Source of the DNA: Acutalibacter muris
GTDB lineage: Bacteria; Bacillota; Clostridia; Oscillospirales; Acutalibacteraceae
NCBI RefSeq assembly: GCF_002201475.1
Contig: NZ_CP021422.1
Span: 744,001 to 808,000 of the forward strand
Length of the DNA: 64,000 nucleotides
Direction of reading: 5' to 3'
Made by a program: the position numbers and the translations under genes
Notes under the pieces: generated by a model
Database searches by the model: none
Told to the model about the DNA's origin: nothing
Seen by the model: only the letters and a program-made list of their open reading frames with translations
Shown here: piece after piece, positions 38,319-47,216 of the stretch
Numbering within the stretch: the first letter of the stretch is position 1
How the letters are laid out: each line of letters opens with the position of its first letter

Positions 38319-39763
38319 GCCTTGCGCCTCCTTGCCCCTTTCCAGATAAGCGCCCCCAAAAGCCCCAATACTGCCGCGCCCACGGCCCCCAGCACTATCC
38401 AGAACTGCCCCGGGTCCTCCTTTTCGTCGGCGGGCGTATTCTCAGAGAAGGGGGATTTAACGTCCAGGGTAAAGCTCCCTGTCTGTGTGAACTCGGCGCC
38501 GTCCCGGTCCTCATAGAGGTAGGTCACCGTGCCGCCGGTGGGTCCATAGGGGGTCTCGCTCTCTGTAAGGCCGGTTATGGTTATCTCCAGGGGCTTCTCT
38601 CCCATGGCGCCGCCCTCCAGGTCCCCGATAAAGGCCGTGCCCGAGGGCAGCAGGCCGTCTCCCTCTATGGCGGCGCGCACGTTATAGGCCTTGGCGTGGC
38701 TGAGATTGATGGCCTGGATATTCACCTCTATCACGTCGGACACCACCGCCTCCCCCGGCATACGGCCCAGGGAGAACTCCATCTCCAGGGGCTGGGAGAT
38801 GTTCACCCGTGCGCTGCCGCTGCCGGAGCCGGTTTCCCCCTTATTGTAGGCGAAGTCATAGCTTATGGGTATGGCGTACTGCCCGGCGGCGGTCTCCGGG
38901 CTCACCTGATAGTCGTATACGACCTGGGTCCTGCCACCCGCCGCCAGATCTCCCACATACACGCTCTCCGACGGGCTCAGAAGGGCGAAGCCCTCCCCGG
39001 GGGAGGCCGCCGTCACCGCCATGTTCTCAAGGCCCTGGGACCCGCTGGTGTTCACAAGAGTGACAGTAACACGCACACGGTCCCCGGCGTTTACGGTTCC
39101 CGGCTCTCCGTCCTCCTCAAGGGATATGGCCGTGCAGGACTCTATAAGCACCTTGGGCCCCAGCACCACCGGGGGCTCCGGCTCCGGCGTTGGCGCCGGT
39201 TCCGGGGCGGGGGTGGCGTTTGGGTCCTTGCCGTCGGTTATGCTGACAAAGAGGGTGAAGTCCTGCTGAATTTCCGCCCCGTGAATATCCGTTCCGGACA
39301 CATTTATTGTCACCGGGTAGCTGCCGTTCAGCCTATCCTTTTCCAGCTCCAGGGTGAATATGGCGCAGTACCCCGCCGTTTTCTGTTTCCCGCCGTTTAC
39401 CTTGTGTTCCTTCAGCTCCACCGTCTGCTCGTAGTTTTTCGCCGCAAAGGGCCCGCCCGGGTCGAACACGGCCCTGGCCCGAAGGGAGTTGTCCCTCAGC
39501 TCTCCCCGGCACAGTAGGGGCAGCACCACCGTGGCCGCGCCGCCCTTTACCGTGGGCCTATACCCCTGGGAGTAGGTCCTGTCCATGTGCTCATATAGGC
39601 TTCTGTTGTCGATATAGAGCAGAGTCTGCTCCTTTGTCGTGGGCTCTGGGCTGGGCTCTGCCGCCGAGTCCGGCTGGAGGTCCTCCCCCTCCTCCGCCAG
39701 GGCTAATACCCTCGGGGCGAAGACCAGCAGGACCGCCATTATAAACGCGAAAATATATCTCAT
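38315..39763 (-). CDS. exported protein with CARDB-like domains and C-terminal anchor
   Basis: A 482-residue exported protein. Signal peptide (1-22), Pro/Glu linkers (EPAPTPEPEPP), then two Ig-like CARDB-type domains (about residues 215-320 and 330-430: RVRVTVTLVNTSGSQGLENMAVT and EVNIQAINLSHAKAYNVRA). It ends with a membrane helix and basic tail (GARRRKA). It resembles the extracellular part of bacterial cell-surface/S-layer secretion complexes associated with ABC transporters. Overlaps the next gene by 4 bp. Confidence 0.65.
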   Translation of the reverse strand: MRYIFAFIMAVLLVFAPRVLALAEEGEDLQPDSAAEPSPEPTTKEQTLLYIDNRSLYEHMDRTYSQGYRPTVKGGAATVVLPLLCRGELRDNSLRARAVFDPGGPFAAKNYEQTVELKEHKVNGGKQKTAGYCAIFTLELEKDRLNGSYPVTINVSGTDIHGAEIQQDFTLFVSITDGKDPNATPAPEPAPTPEPEPPVVLGPKVLIESCTAISLEEDGEPGTVNAGDRVRVTVTLVNTSGSQGLENMAVTAASPGEGFALLSPSESVYVGDLAAGGRTQVVYDYQVSPETAAGQYAIPISYDFAYNKGETGSGSGSARVNISQPLEMEFSLGRMPGEAVVSDVIEVNIQAINLSHAKAYNVRAAIEGDGLLPSGTAFIGDLEGGAMGEKPLEITITGLTESETPYGPTGGTVTYLYEDRDGAEFTQTGSFTLDVKSPFSENTPADEKEDPGQFWIVLGAVGAAVLGLLGALIWKGARRRKA

Positions 39764-39777
39764 ACGCTCCCCCTCTG

Positions 39778-40410
39778 TCAGGCTTTGTGCACGTCCATCT
39801 CGTATACCCAGCCGCAGAGCTCCTCTATGTCCCGGGCGTTATGGCTGGCAAGGAGTATGGCCTTGCCCCTGTCCCGGAGCTCTATAAGCAGCCCGCGCAT
39901 ATCCTCCGCCGTGGACTTATCCAGCCCGTTGAAGGGTTCGTCCAGTATAAGCACCGCCGGGTCCTCCATAACGGCCTGGGCTATCCCCAGGCGCTGGCGC
40001 ATACCAAGGGAATACTTTGAGACGGCCTTATGGGCGCTTTTTGCAAGCCCCACCCTGTCAAGGGCCGCCAGTATCTCTCTCTTTCCGATAAGCCCCCTAA
40101 GAGAGGCCAGGGTTTTAAGGTTCCTGTAGCCGCTCATATTGGGTATAAAGCCCGGGGTTTCGATGATTATCCCGAGGCTCGGGGGGAAGTCCCGGTCCCT
40201 GCCCACCCTTGCGCCGTTCACGGTGACGCTGCCCTTATCCGGCCGCAGGAAGCCGCAGATGCACTTCATCAGCACGGTCTTGCCGCTGCCGTTATTGCCC
40301 ACCACCCCGGCGATCTCCCCCGGCGGAATTGACAGGCTCACGTCCTCCAGCACCGTCTCCCTGCCGAAGGATTTATACACGTTTTCCACTATGATACCAC
40401 TATGCTCCAT
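39778..40410 (-). CDS. ABC transporter ATP-binding protein
   Basis: A 210-residue ATPase. Walker A GNNGSGKT, signature YSLGMRQRLG, Walker B VLILDEPFNGLDK, and SHNARDI. It starts at ATG 40410. A longer upstream open frame is just coding shadow over the permease. It drives the two permeases that precede it and possibly the secreted CARDB-like protein. Confidence 0.85.
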   Translation of the reverse strand: MEHSGIIVENVYKSFGRETVLEDVSLSIPPGEIAGVVGNNGSGKTVLMKCICGFLRPDKGSVTVNGARVGRDRDFPPSLGIIIETPGFIPNMSGYRNLKTLASLRGLIGKREILAALDRVGLAKSAHKAVSKYSLGMRQRLGIAQAVMEDPAVLILDEPFNGLDKSTAEDMRGLLIELRDRGKAILLASHNARDIEELCGWVYEMDVHKA

Positions 40411-40412
40411 TG

Positions 40413-41306
40413 TCAGCGCTCCGTTCCGGTAAAATTGAAAGAATACTTTCTCACCCGCCAGAAGGCCAGCAGGTAGACCGCAAGGCTTGCCGCCCCGAAG
40501 ACAAGATAGGAATCCCCAAGGCGGGGAAGGTTGTCGTATCCGAAGTTGTGCATATAATATGTGGCGTGGTTCAGGGGCGAGAGCCAGCCGAACAGGATAT
40601 TCGCTATGCGGCTCTCTGTGGGCCCAAGACGGAACCAGTCCGTCACCACCTGGGGGGTCAGGAAGAAGCCAAACCCGCTGAACGCCGCTCCGGCCAGCAT
40701 ACCCCTTTTGCCCTTTAATAGGTTGAAGAAGAATATCAGCGCCGACAGCACCAGGGAGTAGCCCAGCATGAGCCCGAAGATGTGCAGAGTGCACTGGTAT
40801 GGGAGGGTCAGCTCCAGCACCTTTACAAAGGCCGGCACGGCGATGCTCTCCCCAATGCCGGAGTAGCCCAGTATGGCGGCGGTCTCGCTCCACATATTGC
40901 CGGAGAAGGCCCTGGCCCCGCAGAGGACGCAGGTGGAGAGGAGTATGAACAGCACAAAAAGGGTGGTGGCCAGCGTAAGGTACAGCAGCTGCCCGGCCAT
41001 CCAGCAGAAGCGGCTGGTCCGCACCAGGAACAGGGGGGCCTCGTTGCCAAGGTTCGGCATATCCCCAAAGAGCAGAAGAAGGCATAGGGAGATGAGCAAA
41101 ATAGAATTTGCGTCGCCGAAGGTCCAGAGGAAGGGCTCGAAAAGCTGCAAAAGGGTGTCCTGCCTCGCGGCAAAGTCCACCACCTTCTGCGACATCAGAA
41201 AGCAGGCTATGAACCCCAGACCGAAGGAGAGCCATATCTGGGGGCTGTGGGGCCAGCGGCTGAAATTCATTAGGGCGGTAATGGCCGTCTGCCGAAGCTT
41301 AGTCAC
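40413..41306 (-). CDS. ABC-2-type permease A
   Basis: A 297-residue membrane protein with six hydrophobic segments (about residues 28-45, 65-82, 110-135, 160-200, 205-225, 260-280). Loop motif FGDMPNLGNEAPLFLVRTSRFCWMAGQLLYL. It ends 3 bp before the ATPase start and overlaps permease B by 8 bp. Substrate unknown. Confidence 0.7.
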   Translation of the reverse strand: MTKLRQTAITALMNFSRWPHSPQIWLSFGLGFIACFLMSQKVVDFAARQDTLLQLFEPFLWTFGDANSILLISLCLLLLFGDMPNLGNEAPLFLVRTSRFCWMAGQLLYLTLATTLFVLFILLSTCVLCGARAFSGNMWSETAAILGYSGIGESIAVPAFVKVLELTLPYQCTLHIFGLMLGYSLVLSALIFFFNLLKGKRGMLAGAAFSGFGFFLTPQVVTDWFRLGPTESRIANILFGWLSPLNHATYYMHNFGYDNLPRLGDSYLVFGAASLAVYLLAFWRVRKYSFNFTGTER

Positions 41307-41922
41307 GTTCTATCCTCCCCTTCAGGATAATGTAGTAGCAGAGAAAGAGCACCAGGAGAAGCCCAATGAGCAGCAGCGTTACCCCCGCGCCGCCAAAGGG
41401 CCAGGTGTGGCGCATATCCAGCCACTCATAGGGATACAGGCAGTAGAGCCCCGGCCAGTACCGCTCGGAGATTATCACCAGGAAATAGCAGACCACAAAG
41501 GCCCCGCCGAAGGCTATATACCTGCTGCCCGACAGGGCCGCCAGCACCGCCGCCACCGCCGCCCACAGCGCAGCCACAAGGAGGGTGCGGCCATAGTCCC
41601 ACTCTGTCCCCGGCGCTTTAAGGGACACATAGAGCCAGGCGGCAAGGACCTCGGCCCCGCCCCCGGCTATGCAGCAGGAGAGGAACTTCCCCAGGATATA
41701 TCCCCGCATACTCCCCCGGGAGAGGGCCAGCCGCGCATAGCCCGTCTTATACTCCTCCAGCCACCCGCAGGCATAGGGCAGGGTACAGGCTATGGGGAGG
41801 CTCATTCTGTACAGGGCGGAGGCCTCCCCCTGGGTCCACAGTATCAGAAGCTGAAGCGCGGCCCCCAAAAGGAACCTTATGGACAGCACCGCCCGTCTAA
41901 GGTCCGTTTCAAAGCTGTTCAT
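41299..41922 (-). CDS. ABC-2-type permease B, first gene of transporter operon
   Basis: A 207-residue membrane protein with five or six hydrophobic segments; EEYKTGYARLALSRGSMRGYILGKFLS is the cytoplasmic loop, of the same kind as in permease A. It is the first gene of the operon: 67 bp separate its start from the 39-bp shared element. No -10 is obvious at usual spacing from the element's TTGATG, but TTTATA lies 23 bp away, so an activator may be required. Confidence 0.7.
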   Translation of the reverse strand: MNSFETDLRRAVLSIRFLLGAALQLLILWTQGEASALYRMSLPIACTLPYACGWLEEYKTGYARLALSRGSMRGYILGKFLSCCIAGGGAEVLAAWLYVSLKAPGTEWDYGRTLLVAALWAAVAAVLAALSGSRYIAFGGAFVVCYFLVIISERYWPGLYCLYPYEWLDMRHTWPFGGAGVTLLLIGLLLVLFLCYYIILKGRIERD

Positions 41923-41944
41923 TTTATCACCGAAAATGCAAAAG

Positions 41945-41979
41945 GCGTTAAACTCTTCTCTATAAAGGAAAGTTTAACA
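41945..41979. repeat. inverted repeat in the transporter leader
   Basis: GTTAAACT and AGTTTAAC arms around the TTTATA box, 23-60 bp before the permease B start. Confidence 0.45.
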
Positions 41980-41988
41980 CCTTTGCGG

Positions 41989-42027
41989 TCATCAAGTATT
42001 CAGGAAAACATCATCAAAATGTAAACA
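41989..42027 (-). promoter_or_regulatory. 39-bp shared promoter element, copy B
   Basis: 37 of 39 bases match copy A (29741-29779) when read on the minus strand. It points at permease B. Confidence 0.8.
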
Positions 42028-42040
42028 CTATGCCCGAAAC

Positions 42041-42069
42041 TTGACTTTATAATTCTTTTATGCTATATT
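42041..42069 (+). promoter_or_regulatory. promoter of B12 operon
   Basis: TTGACT 42041-42046, 17-bp spacer, TATATT 42064-42069. Confidence 0.7.
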
Positions 42070-42075
42070 TTTGAC

Positions 42076-42285
42076 CGTTGGGACTCCGAGGTGTCCATAG
42101 TAACGCTATGGCCGAACATAGGAACAGGGTGAAAATCCCTGGCGAACCCGTCGCCGTGATGACGGAGCCCGCGCCCCGGCCGTCAGGGCCATGAACCTGA
42201 TGGCTGAGATGTCACTGGTATTAGCTTACCGGGAAGGCTGGGCGCGGGCGGAGATGTCTGAGCCGGAAGACTTGCCCGGAGGGCC
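42076..42285 (+). promoter_or_regulatory. cobalamin (AdoCbl) riboswitch
   Basis: Contains GGTGAAAATCCC, TCACTG..ACCGGGAAGG and the B12 box AGCCGGAAGACTTGCC (42261-42276). Downstream genes are a DUF4430 lipoprotein and an ECF S component, fitting B12 uptake. The stretch 42290-42399 probably holds the expression platform. Confidence 0.85.
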
Positions 42286-42399
42286 GCAGGGCAGCTGCGG
42301 TGTTCAGTGAGCCTTGCAGGGGCGTGTAAAGGGCGCTCTTTGGTCCGGAATATTGCCGGACAGGCCACCCTAAAAAATACTTTTTAGGAGGCATTTACA

Positions 42400-42795
42400 A
42401 TGCAGAACAGAACCATTTGCACCCGCGCGGCGGCGCTTTTGCTGGCGCTGCTTATGACCGTCACGGTGTTTGCCGGGTGCGGCCAAAGCGGCGGGAGCGG
42501 CGACAAAAAGACCGTCTCCGTCACAGTGACCCACAAGGACGGCAGCACCAAGGATTTCACCTATGAGACCACGGAGGAGATGCTTGGCCCCGCACTTGTC
42601 AGCGAGAAGCTCATCGAGGGCGAGGAGGGCCAGTACGGCCTGTTTGTGAAGACCGTGGACGGCTATACCGTTGACGAGAGCAATCAGGAGTGGTGGTGTC
42701 TGACGGTGGACGGCGAAACCGCCATGACCGGCATAGACTCCACCCCCATCGAAGAGGGCAAGAAGTACGGCCTTGTGCTGACAGTGGGCTACTGA
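42400..42795 (+). CDS. DUF4430 lipoprotein, likely B12-binding
   Basis: A 131-residue lipoprotein. Signal with lipobox FAGC (Cys27). The DUF4430 fold, related to transcobalamin C-terminal domain, is shown by YGLFVKTVDGYTVDESNQEWWCLTVDGETAMTGI then KYGLVLTVGY. Under a cobalamin riboswitch and with an ECF S gene next, it is likely an extracytoplasmic cobalamin-binding partner. TTAGGAGG precedes ATG 42400. The stop overlaps the next gene's ATG by one base. Confidence 0.8.
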   Translation: MQNRTICTRAAALLLALLMTVTVFAGCGQSGGSGDKKTVSVTVTHKDGSTKDFTYETTEEMLGPALVSEKLIEGEEGQYGLFVKTVDGYTVDESNQEWWCLTVDGETAMTGIDSTPIEEGKKYGLVLTVGY

Positions 42796-43298
42796 TGGAC
42801 AAGCGCCTTGTCCGGCTGTGCCTGACGGCCATGATGGGGGTGCTGCTGACGGTGAGCAAGGAGGTCATGGCCTTTTTGCCGAACTTCGAGCCGGTGACCC
42901 TTCTGACGGTGCTGTTCACCCTGTGCTTCGGGCCCTTGGCTTTGGGGGCCGTGGCGGTGTTCCTTCTCCTTGAAGGGCTGTTGTACGGCTTTGGCTCCTG
43001 GTGGGTGATGTATCTTTACATATGGCCGCTGCTGTGGTGCCTGACATGGCTTTTCAGGCGTATGGACAGGGCCTGGCAGTGGGCGGTGTTCGCGGGATTC
43101 TACGGGCTCTGCTTCGGAACGCTGTGCTCCTTTACGTACCTGCCGGTGGGCGGGGTGAGGATGATGCTGGCCTGGATATGGAGCGGCCTGCCCTTTGACC
43201 TTATGCACGCGGGGGGAAACTTCCTCTTGATGCTGGTACTCTACAGACCTCTGAGAAAGGCGCTGGAAAAGATAAAGGCCGCGGGCACTATTGGCTGA
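42795..43298 (+). CDS. ECF transporter S component (B12-type)
   Basis: A 167-residue membrane protein with about six helices. VGVLLTVSKEVMAFLPNFEPVTLLTVLFTLCFG, GSWWVMYLYIWPLLW and PVGGVRMMLAWIWSGLPFDLMHAGGNF are hydrophobic core and loop patterns of ECF S proteins; FDxxHxxGN matches the family's substrate side. It needs shared EcfA/A'/T encoded elsewhere. Binds cobalamin by context. Confidence 0.75.
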   Translation: MDKRLVRLCLTAMMGVLLTVSKEVMAFLPNFEPVTLLTVLFTLCFGPLALGAVAVFLLLEGLLYGFGSWWVMYLYIWPLLWCLTWLFRRMDRAWQWAVFAGFYGLCFGTLCSFTYLPVGGVRMMLAWIWSGLPFDLMHAGGNFLLMLVLYRPLRKALEKIKAAGTIG

Positions 43299-43304
43299 GC
43301 GGCA

Positions 43305-43342
43305 GGGAAGGGCTCCGCCTTGGCGGGTCCTTCCCTTGTTTT
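43305..43342 (+). terminator. terminator of B12 operon
   Basis: GGGAAGG..CTCCGCC pairs with GGCGGG..CCTTCCC, then TTGTTTTTTG. Confidence 0.75.
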
Positions 43343-43385
43343 TTGGGAAAAGAGCATAAAAATGCCGGGAATTTGTAGGTTATGC

Positions 43386-43414
43386 TTGAAAATGCCCGGG
43401 CAATACACTATAAT
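43386..43414 (+). promoter_or_regulatory. promoter of nagB
   Basis: TTGAAA 43386-43391, 17-bp spacer, TATAAT 43409-43414. The leader is about 75 bp. Confidence 0.65.
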
Positions 43415-43496
43415 GTTAAAAAGTGTCGTTTTGGTGGACTAAGCAGAGCCACTTTAAAAATCATCTGCAAATATTTAATTGTATGAGGGGAACATC

Positions 43497-44204
43497 ATGA
43501 GAATCATTGAGGTGGAGAGCTATGAAAAACTCAGCGCCCTTGCGGCGGATATCATCGCGGGACAGGTGCTTTTAAAGCCGGACTGTGTGCTGGGCCTTGC
43601 CACGGGCTCGTCGCCCCTTGGAACCTACGCGAACCTTGTAAAGCGGTATGAGGGGGGGCTGCTGGACTTCTCTCGGGTGCGCACGGTGAACCTGGACGAA
43701 TACTGCGGCCTTAAAGGGAACGACCCACAGAGCTACCGCTACTTTATGGACAAGAACCTTTTTGACAGGGTGAACGTGGACAAGGAGAGTACCCACCTGC
43801 CCGACGGTTCGGCCCCGGACATGGAGGCCGAGTGCAGCCGCTACGAGGCCCTGGTGGAGAGCCTGGGCTGGCCGGACCTTCAGCTGCTGGGCATAGGACA
43901 TAACGGCCATATCGGCTTTAACGAGCCCGAGGACGTGTTCCACGCCGCCGTGCACACCGTGAAGCTCACGGAGAGCACCATAAAGGCCAACTCCCGCCTT
44001 TTTGACAAGCCCGAGGACGTGCCCACCAGCGCCATTACCATGGGCGTCGGGGCCATTATGAAGGCGAAGAGAGTGCTGCTTATCGCCGGCGCGGACAAGG
44101 CCGAAATAGTTGAGAGGGCCTTCCAGGGCCCGGTAACGCCCCGGGTGCCCGCGTCCGTTTTGCAGCTGCACAAGGACGCGACCGTTATTCTGAGCAAGGC
44201 GTAA
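43497..44204 (+). CDS. nagB: glucosamine-6-phosphate deaminase
   Basis: A 235-residue cytosolic isomerase/deaminase turning GlcN-6-P into Fru-6-P and ammonia. VNLDEYCGL has the catalytic Asp; GIGHNGHIGFNEP is the family signature with the catalytic His and Glu; LATGSSPLGTY binds phosphate. It lacks the longer C-terminal tail of allosteric enzymes. ATG 43497 follows AGGGGAA. Confidence 0.92.
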   Translation: MRIIEVESYEKLSALAADIIAGQVLLKPDCVLGLATGSSPLGTYANLVKRYEGGLLDFSRVRTVNLDEYCGLKGNDPQSYRYFMDKNLFDRVNVDKESTHLPDGSAPDMEAECSRYEALVESLGWPDLQLLGIGHNGHIGFNEPEDVFHAAVHTVKLTESTIKANSRLFDKPEDVPTSAITMGVGAIMKAKRVLLIAGADKAEIVERAFQGPVTPRVPASVLQLHKDATVILSKA

Positions 44205-44324
44205 ACAGGGCGGAAAATAGCGACACCGTCTCCCTTCCCGGATACTTTCTGAAAGAAAGCGGTAAAGTGGCCATGCACTCTTATCCTTTAGAAAGTATAT
44301 AATGTGGCGAGGGAGGCGGTGTTT

Positions 44325-44657
44325 GTGAACGTGGTACTTATGCTCGGGGGGCTGCTGCTTATGGCCATAGGCACGGCGGAGATATGGCGCTGGGCCGGCG
44401 GCCGGCGTATGTCCAAAACGGAAAAGGCCTGCCGGGGGCAGGCGGTGGTGCTGGTGCTGCCCGAGGGCCCCGAGGACTGCGAGTGCCTGGTGCGGTGCGC
44501 GGGGGAGCGCCTGCTGCAAGGCGGGGACTGCCGGTTCGTCTGCGTTGTGAAGGACCCGGAGAGCAGGGAGATCGGGCTGCGGCTCAGGGAGCGATACAGG
44601 GGGCTGGAAATCTGCGGCCCGGGGGAGCTGGAGAAGCTTCTGGGAGCGGGGCTGTAA
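44325..44657 (+). CDS. small membrane-anchored protein, function unknown
   Basis: A 110-residue protein with one N-terminal transmembrane helix (about residues 2-22), then a basic Arg/Lys segment, then a globular part with QAVVLVLPEGPEDCECLV. GTG 44325 is chosen for GGGAGG at 44311-44316; GTG 44304 is also in frame. Cotranscribed with recD2 15 bp later. No family is recognised. Confidence 0.55.
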   Translation: MNVVLMLGGLLLMAIGTAEIWRWAGGRRMSKTEKACRGQAVVLVLPEGPEDCECLVRCAGERLLQGGDCRFVCVVKDPESREIGLRLRERYRGLEICGPGELEKLLGAGL

Positions 44658-44672
44658 AGGAGGGGAAAAGCT

Positions 44673-46898
44673 TTGGAGGAAAGCGGCCTTTTGGAGCTAT
44701 GCGGCCAGGTGGAACACGTGGTGTACCGCAATGAAAAGAATCAGTATACCGTGCTGGTGCTCCTTGCCGGGGAGGACCGGGAGGAGGTCACTGTGGTGGG
44801 GACCATACCCATGGTCAGCGACGGTGAGGAACTGAAGGTCTACGGCCGCTGGGAGCAGAACCAGAGCTATGGCCGCCAGTTTAGGGCAGAGATATTCGAG
44901 CACGCCCGCCCGGTTACAGAGGAGGGGATGCTCAGATACCTGTCCTCCGGCGCGGTGAAGGGCGTTGGCCGGGTACTGGCCGGGCGCATTATCGACACCT
45001 TTGGGGCCAACGCCCTGGAGGTTATCGAGCACGACCCCACAAGGCTCGCCCAGATAAAGGGCATAACCGAGGAAAAGGCGAAGGAGATAAGCGAGGAGTA
45101 TAAGCGGATATACGGCGTGCGGGAACTGATGGTATACCTTGGGGCCTTCGGCGTAACCCCGGAGGTCTCCATGCTGGTCTGGAAAAAGTACGGCGACGAG
45201 TCCATCTCCTGCGTGCAGGAGGACCCCTACAGCCTGTGCGCGCCGGAGATAGGACTGGGCTTCCAGATCGCAGACCAGATCGCCCAGTCTATGGAGCGCC
45301 CACAGGACGATATGAGCCGGGTACAGGCCGGGGTGGTGTACGTTATAAGGCACAACGTGAACAACGGCCATACATGTGTGCCAAGGGACGCGCTCATAAA
45401 GGTGGCGGCGAAGCTTTTGGGGGTGGACCCGGAGCTGGCCGGGGACGCGGTAGAGGAGCTCTGGGGGAGCTTTGTGCTCATGCAGGAGGTGTTCGGCGGG
45501 CGGGAGTACCTGTTTTTACAGCAGCAGCACCTGTGCGAGCAGTACATAGCAGGGCGCATGAAGGCTATGCTCCGGGCCCCCGCCAACGCCATCGCCGGGG
45601 CGGACATGCACATCGGGACCATAGAGGAGCGCGAGGGCATAAAATATGCCGGCAAGCAGAGGGAGGCCATAAAGGCCGCCATGGAGCAGGGGGTGCTGAT
45701 ACTCACCGGCGGGCCGGGCACGGGAAAGACCACCACCTTGAACGCCATTATACGCATACTAAAACAGGCCGGAGAGCGGGTCCTGTTGGCCGCGCCCACA
45801 GGGCGGGCCGCAAAGCGCATGAGCGAGCTCACCGGCGAGGAGTCCAAGACCATACACCGTATGTTACAGGTGGACTGGGACGAGCGGGACCAGCCCTTCT
45901 TCAACCGCAACGAGCGCAATCCTCTGGAGTGCGAGTGCCTGGTGATAGATGAGATGTCCATGGTGGACGCCTATGTTTTCGAGAGCGTTTTAAGGGCTCT
46001 GCCCATAGGCTGCCGGCTGATACTGGTGGGGGACAGCGACCAGCTGCCGTCGGTGGGGGCCGGGAACGTGCTGGGGGACCTGATAGCCGCGGGGCTGTTC
46101 CCCACGGTGCAGCTGAAAGAGGTGTTCAGGCAGTCCCTTGAGAGCCTTATCATCACCAACGCCCACAGGATAGTGGCCGGGGAGATGCCGGAAATGCGCC
46201 GGCGGGACGGGGATTTCTTCTTCCTGCCCGGCGGCGGGCCGGAGCAGGCACGGGAACTGGTGGCGGCCCTCTGCGGCACAAGGCTGCCGAAAAGCTACGG
46301 CTATTCGCCCTTTGAGGACATACAGGTGCTCTGCCCCTCGAGAAAGGGGGAACTGGGCACGGTGGAGCTAAATAAGCTCCTGCGGGAGACGGTGAACCCC
46401 CCAAAGGAGGGCAAGTCCCAGGTGAAGATAAGCGGCCAGCTTTTCAGGGAGGGCGACAAGGTTATGCAGGTGCGAAACGACTACCAGCTGCCCTGGAGCA
46501 GGGAGGACGGCTCTGAGGGCCAGGGGGTCTATAACGGCGATATGGGCGTTATCACCCGCATAGACAAGCCCGGCGGGGCCATAGAGGTGAGGACAGACGA
46601 CAGGCTGGTGGTATATGACTTCGAAAAGGCCGGGGAGGAGCTGGAGCCCGCCTATGCCGTCACCGTCCACAAGAGCCAGGGCAACGAGTTCAACGCGGTG
46701 ATAATCCCGGTGATGAGGGTGCCCAGGCAGCTCTGCTACCGCAACCTGTTCTACACGGCGGTGACAAGGGCAAAGAAGCTTTTGATACTGGTGGGCGAAA
46801 GCGGAGTGGTGCGGGAGATGGTGCAGAACGACCGCAAGACCCAGCGCATCACGGGGCTTCGGGAGTTCCTGACCCGGGACAACGCGGCGGAGCTTTAA
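44673..46898 (+). CDS. recD2: SF1B DNA helicase RecD2
   Basis: A 741-residue helicase. N-terminal OB-like strand, then helix-hairpin-helix repeats (VGRVLAGRIIDTFG, LAQIKGITEEKAKEI), which identify RecD2. Walker A GGPGTGKTTTL, motif II CLVIDEMSMVD, motif III GDSDQLPSVG, and motif VI YAVTVHKSQGNEFNAVIIP, TAVTRAKKLL. It has no RecB/C partners here, so acts alone in repair and fork processing. TTG 44673 starts behind AAGGAGGGG. Confidence 0.9.
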   Translation: MEESGLLELCGQVEHVVYRNEKNQYTVLVLLAGEDREEVTVVGTIPMVSDGEELKVYGRWEQNQSYGRQFRAEIFEHARPVTEEGMLRYLSSGAVKGVGRVLAGRIIDTFGANALEVIEHDPTRLAQIKGITEEKAKEISEEYKRIYGVRELMVYLGAFGVTPEVSMLVWKKYGDESISCVQEDPYSLCAPEIGLGFQIADQIAQSMERPQDDMSRVQAGVVYVIRHNVNNGHTCVPRDALIKVAAKLLGVDPELAGDAVEELWGSFVLMQEVFGGREYLFLQQQHLCEQYIAGRMKAMLRAPANAIAGADMHIGTIEEREGIKYAGKQREAIKAAMEQGVLILTGGPGTGKTTTLNAIIRILKQAGERVLLAAPTGRAAKRMSELTGEESKTIHRMLQVDWDERDQPFFNRNERNPLECECLVIDEMSMVDAYVFESVLRALPIGCRLILVGDSDQLPSVGAGNVLGDLIAAGLFPTVQLKEVFRQSLESLIITNAHRIVAGEMPEMRRRDGDFFFLPGGGPEQARELVAALCGTRLPKSYGYSPFEDIQVLCPSRKGELGTVELNKLLRETVNPPKEGKSQVKISGQLFREGDKVMQVRNDYQLPWSREDGSEGQGVYNGDMGVITRIDKPGGAIEVRTDDRLVVYDFEKAGEELEPAYAVTVHKSQGNEFNAVIIPVMRVPRQLCYRNLFYTAVTRAKKLLILVGESGVVREMVQNDRKTQRITGLREFLTRDNAAEL

Positions 46899-47107
46899 CC
46901 GAGCCCCAAAAGGGAGTCGGAGGATACCCCGAGAATACCGCAGATCTTCACAAGGGTGTTGAGGCTGGGCTGGACTCGCCCGAGCTCATAATAGGCGTAG
47001 GCCGAGCGGGTGAGGGAGAGCTCCTGTGCCATATCCGCCTGGGTCAGGTTTGCGGACTTGCGGATGGCGCGGAGATTCTGAAAGAAGGGCTGTTGAAAGT
47101 TGGACAT
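46895..47107 (-). CDS. XRE regulator, small
   Basis: A 70-residue regulator, essentially one HTH: LRAIRKSANLTQADMAQELSLTRSAYAYYELGRVQPSL. Convergent with recD2 (4-bp overlap at ends). It is divergent from the next XRE gene; the AT-rich 109 bp between hold the promoters and probably operators. Confidence 0.75.
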   Translation of the reverse strand: MSNFQQPFFQNLRAIRKSANLTQADMAQELSLTRSAYAYYELGRVQPSLNTLVKICGILGVSSDSLLGLG

Positions 47108-47216
47108 AAGATATCACCTCTGAAAAATATTCTGTAATTTCTTAGAACTAGCATAAGTATTGTATCATGGCTATACTATATTTGTCAAGTGATTTTACTT
47201 TAAGAAGGGCAAATAT

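Noticed and set aside
39778..41235. 485-codon ORF on - strand
   Set aside because: Only the last 210 codons are the ATPase; the earlier part is a frame shadow of permease A.
29741..42027. 39-bp inverted copies as transposon ends
   Set aside because: The enclosed 12 kb is ordinary chromosome (tadA, htpG, tRNA) with no transposase; both copies sit at promoters.
44243..44297. inverted repeat ATACTTTCT/AGAAAGTAT before the small membrane gene
   Set aside because: A 9-bp arm with a long centre; too weak to call a feature.
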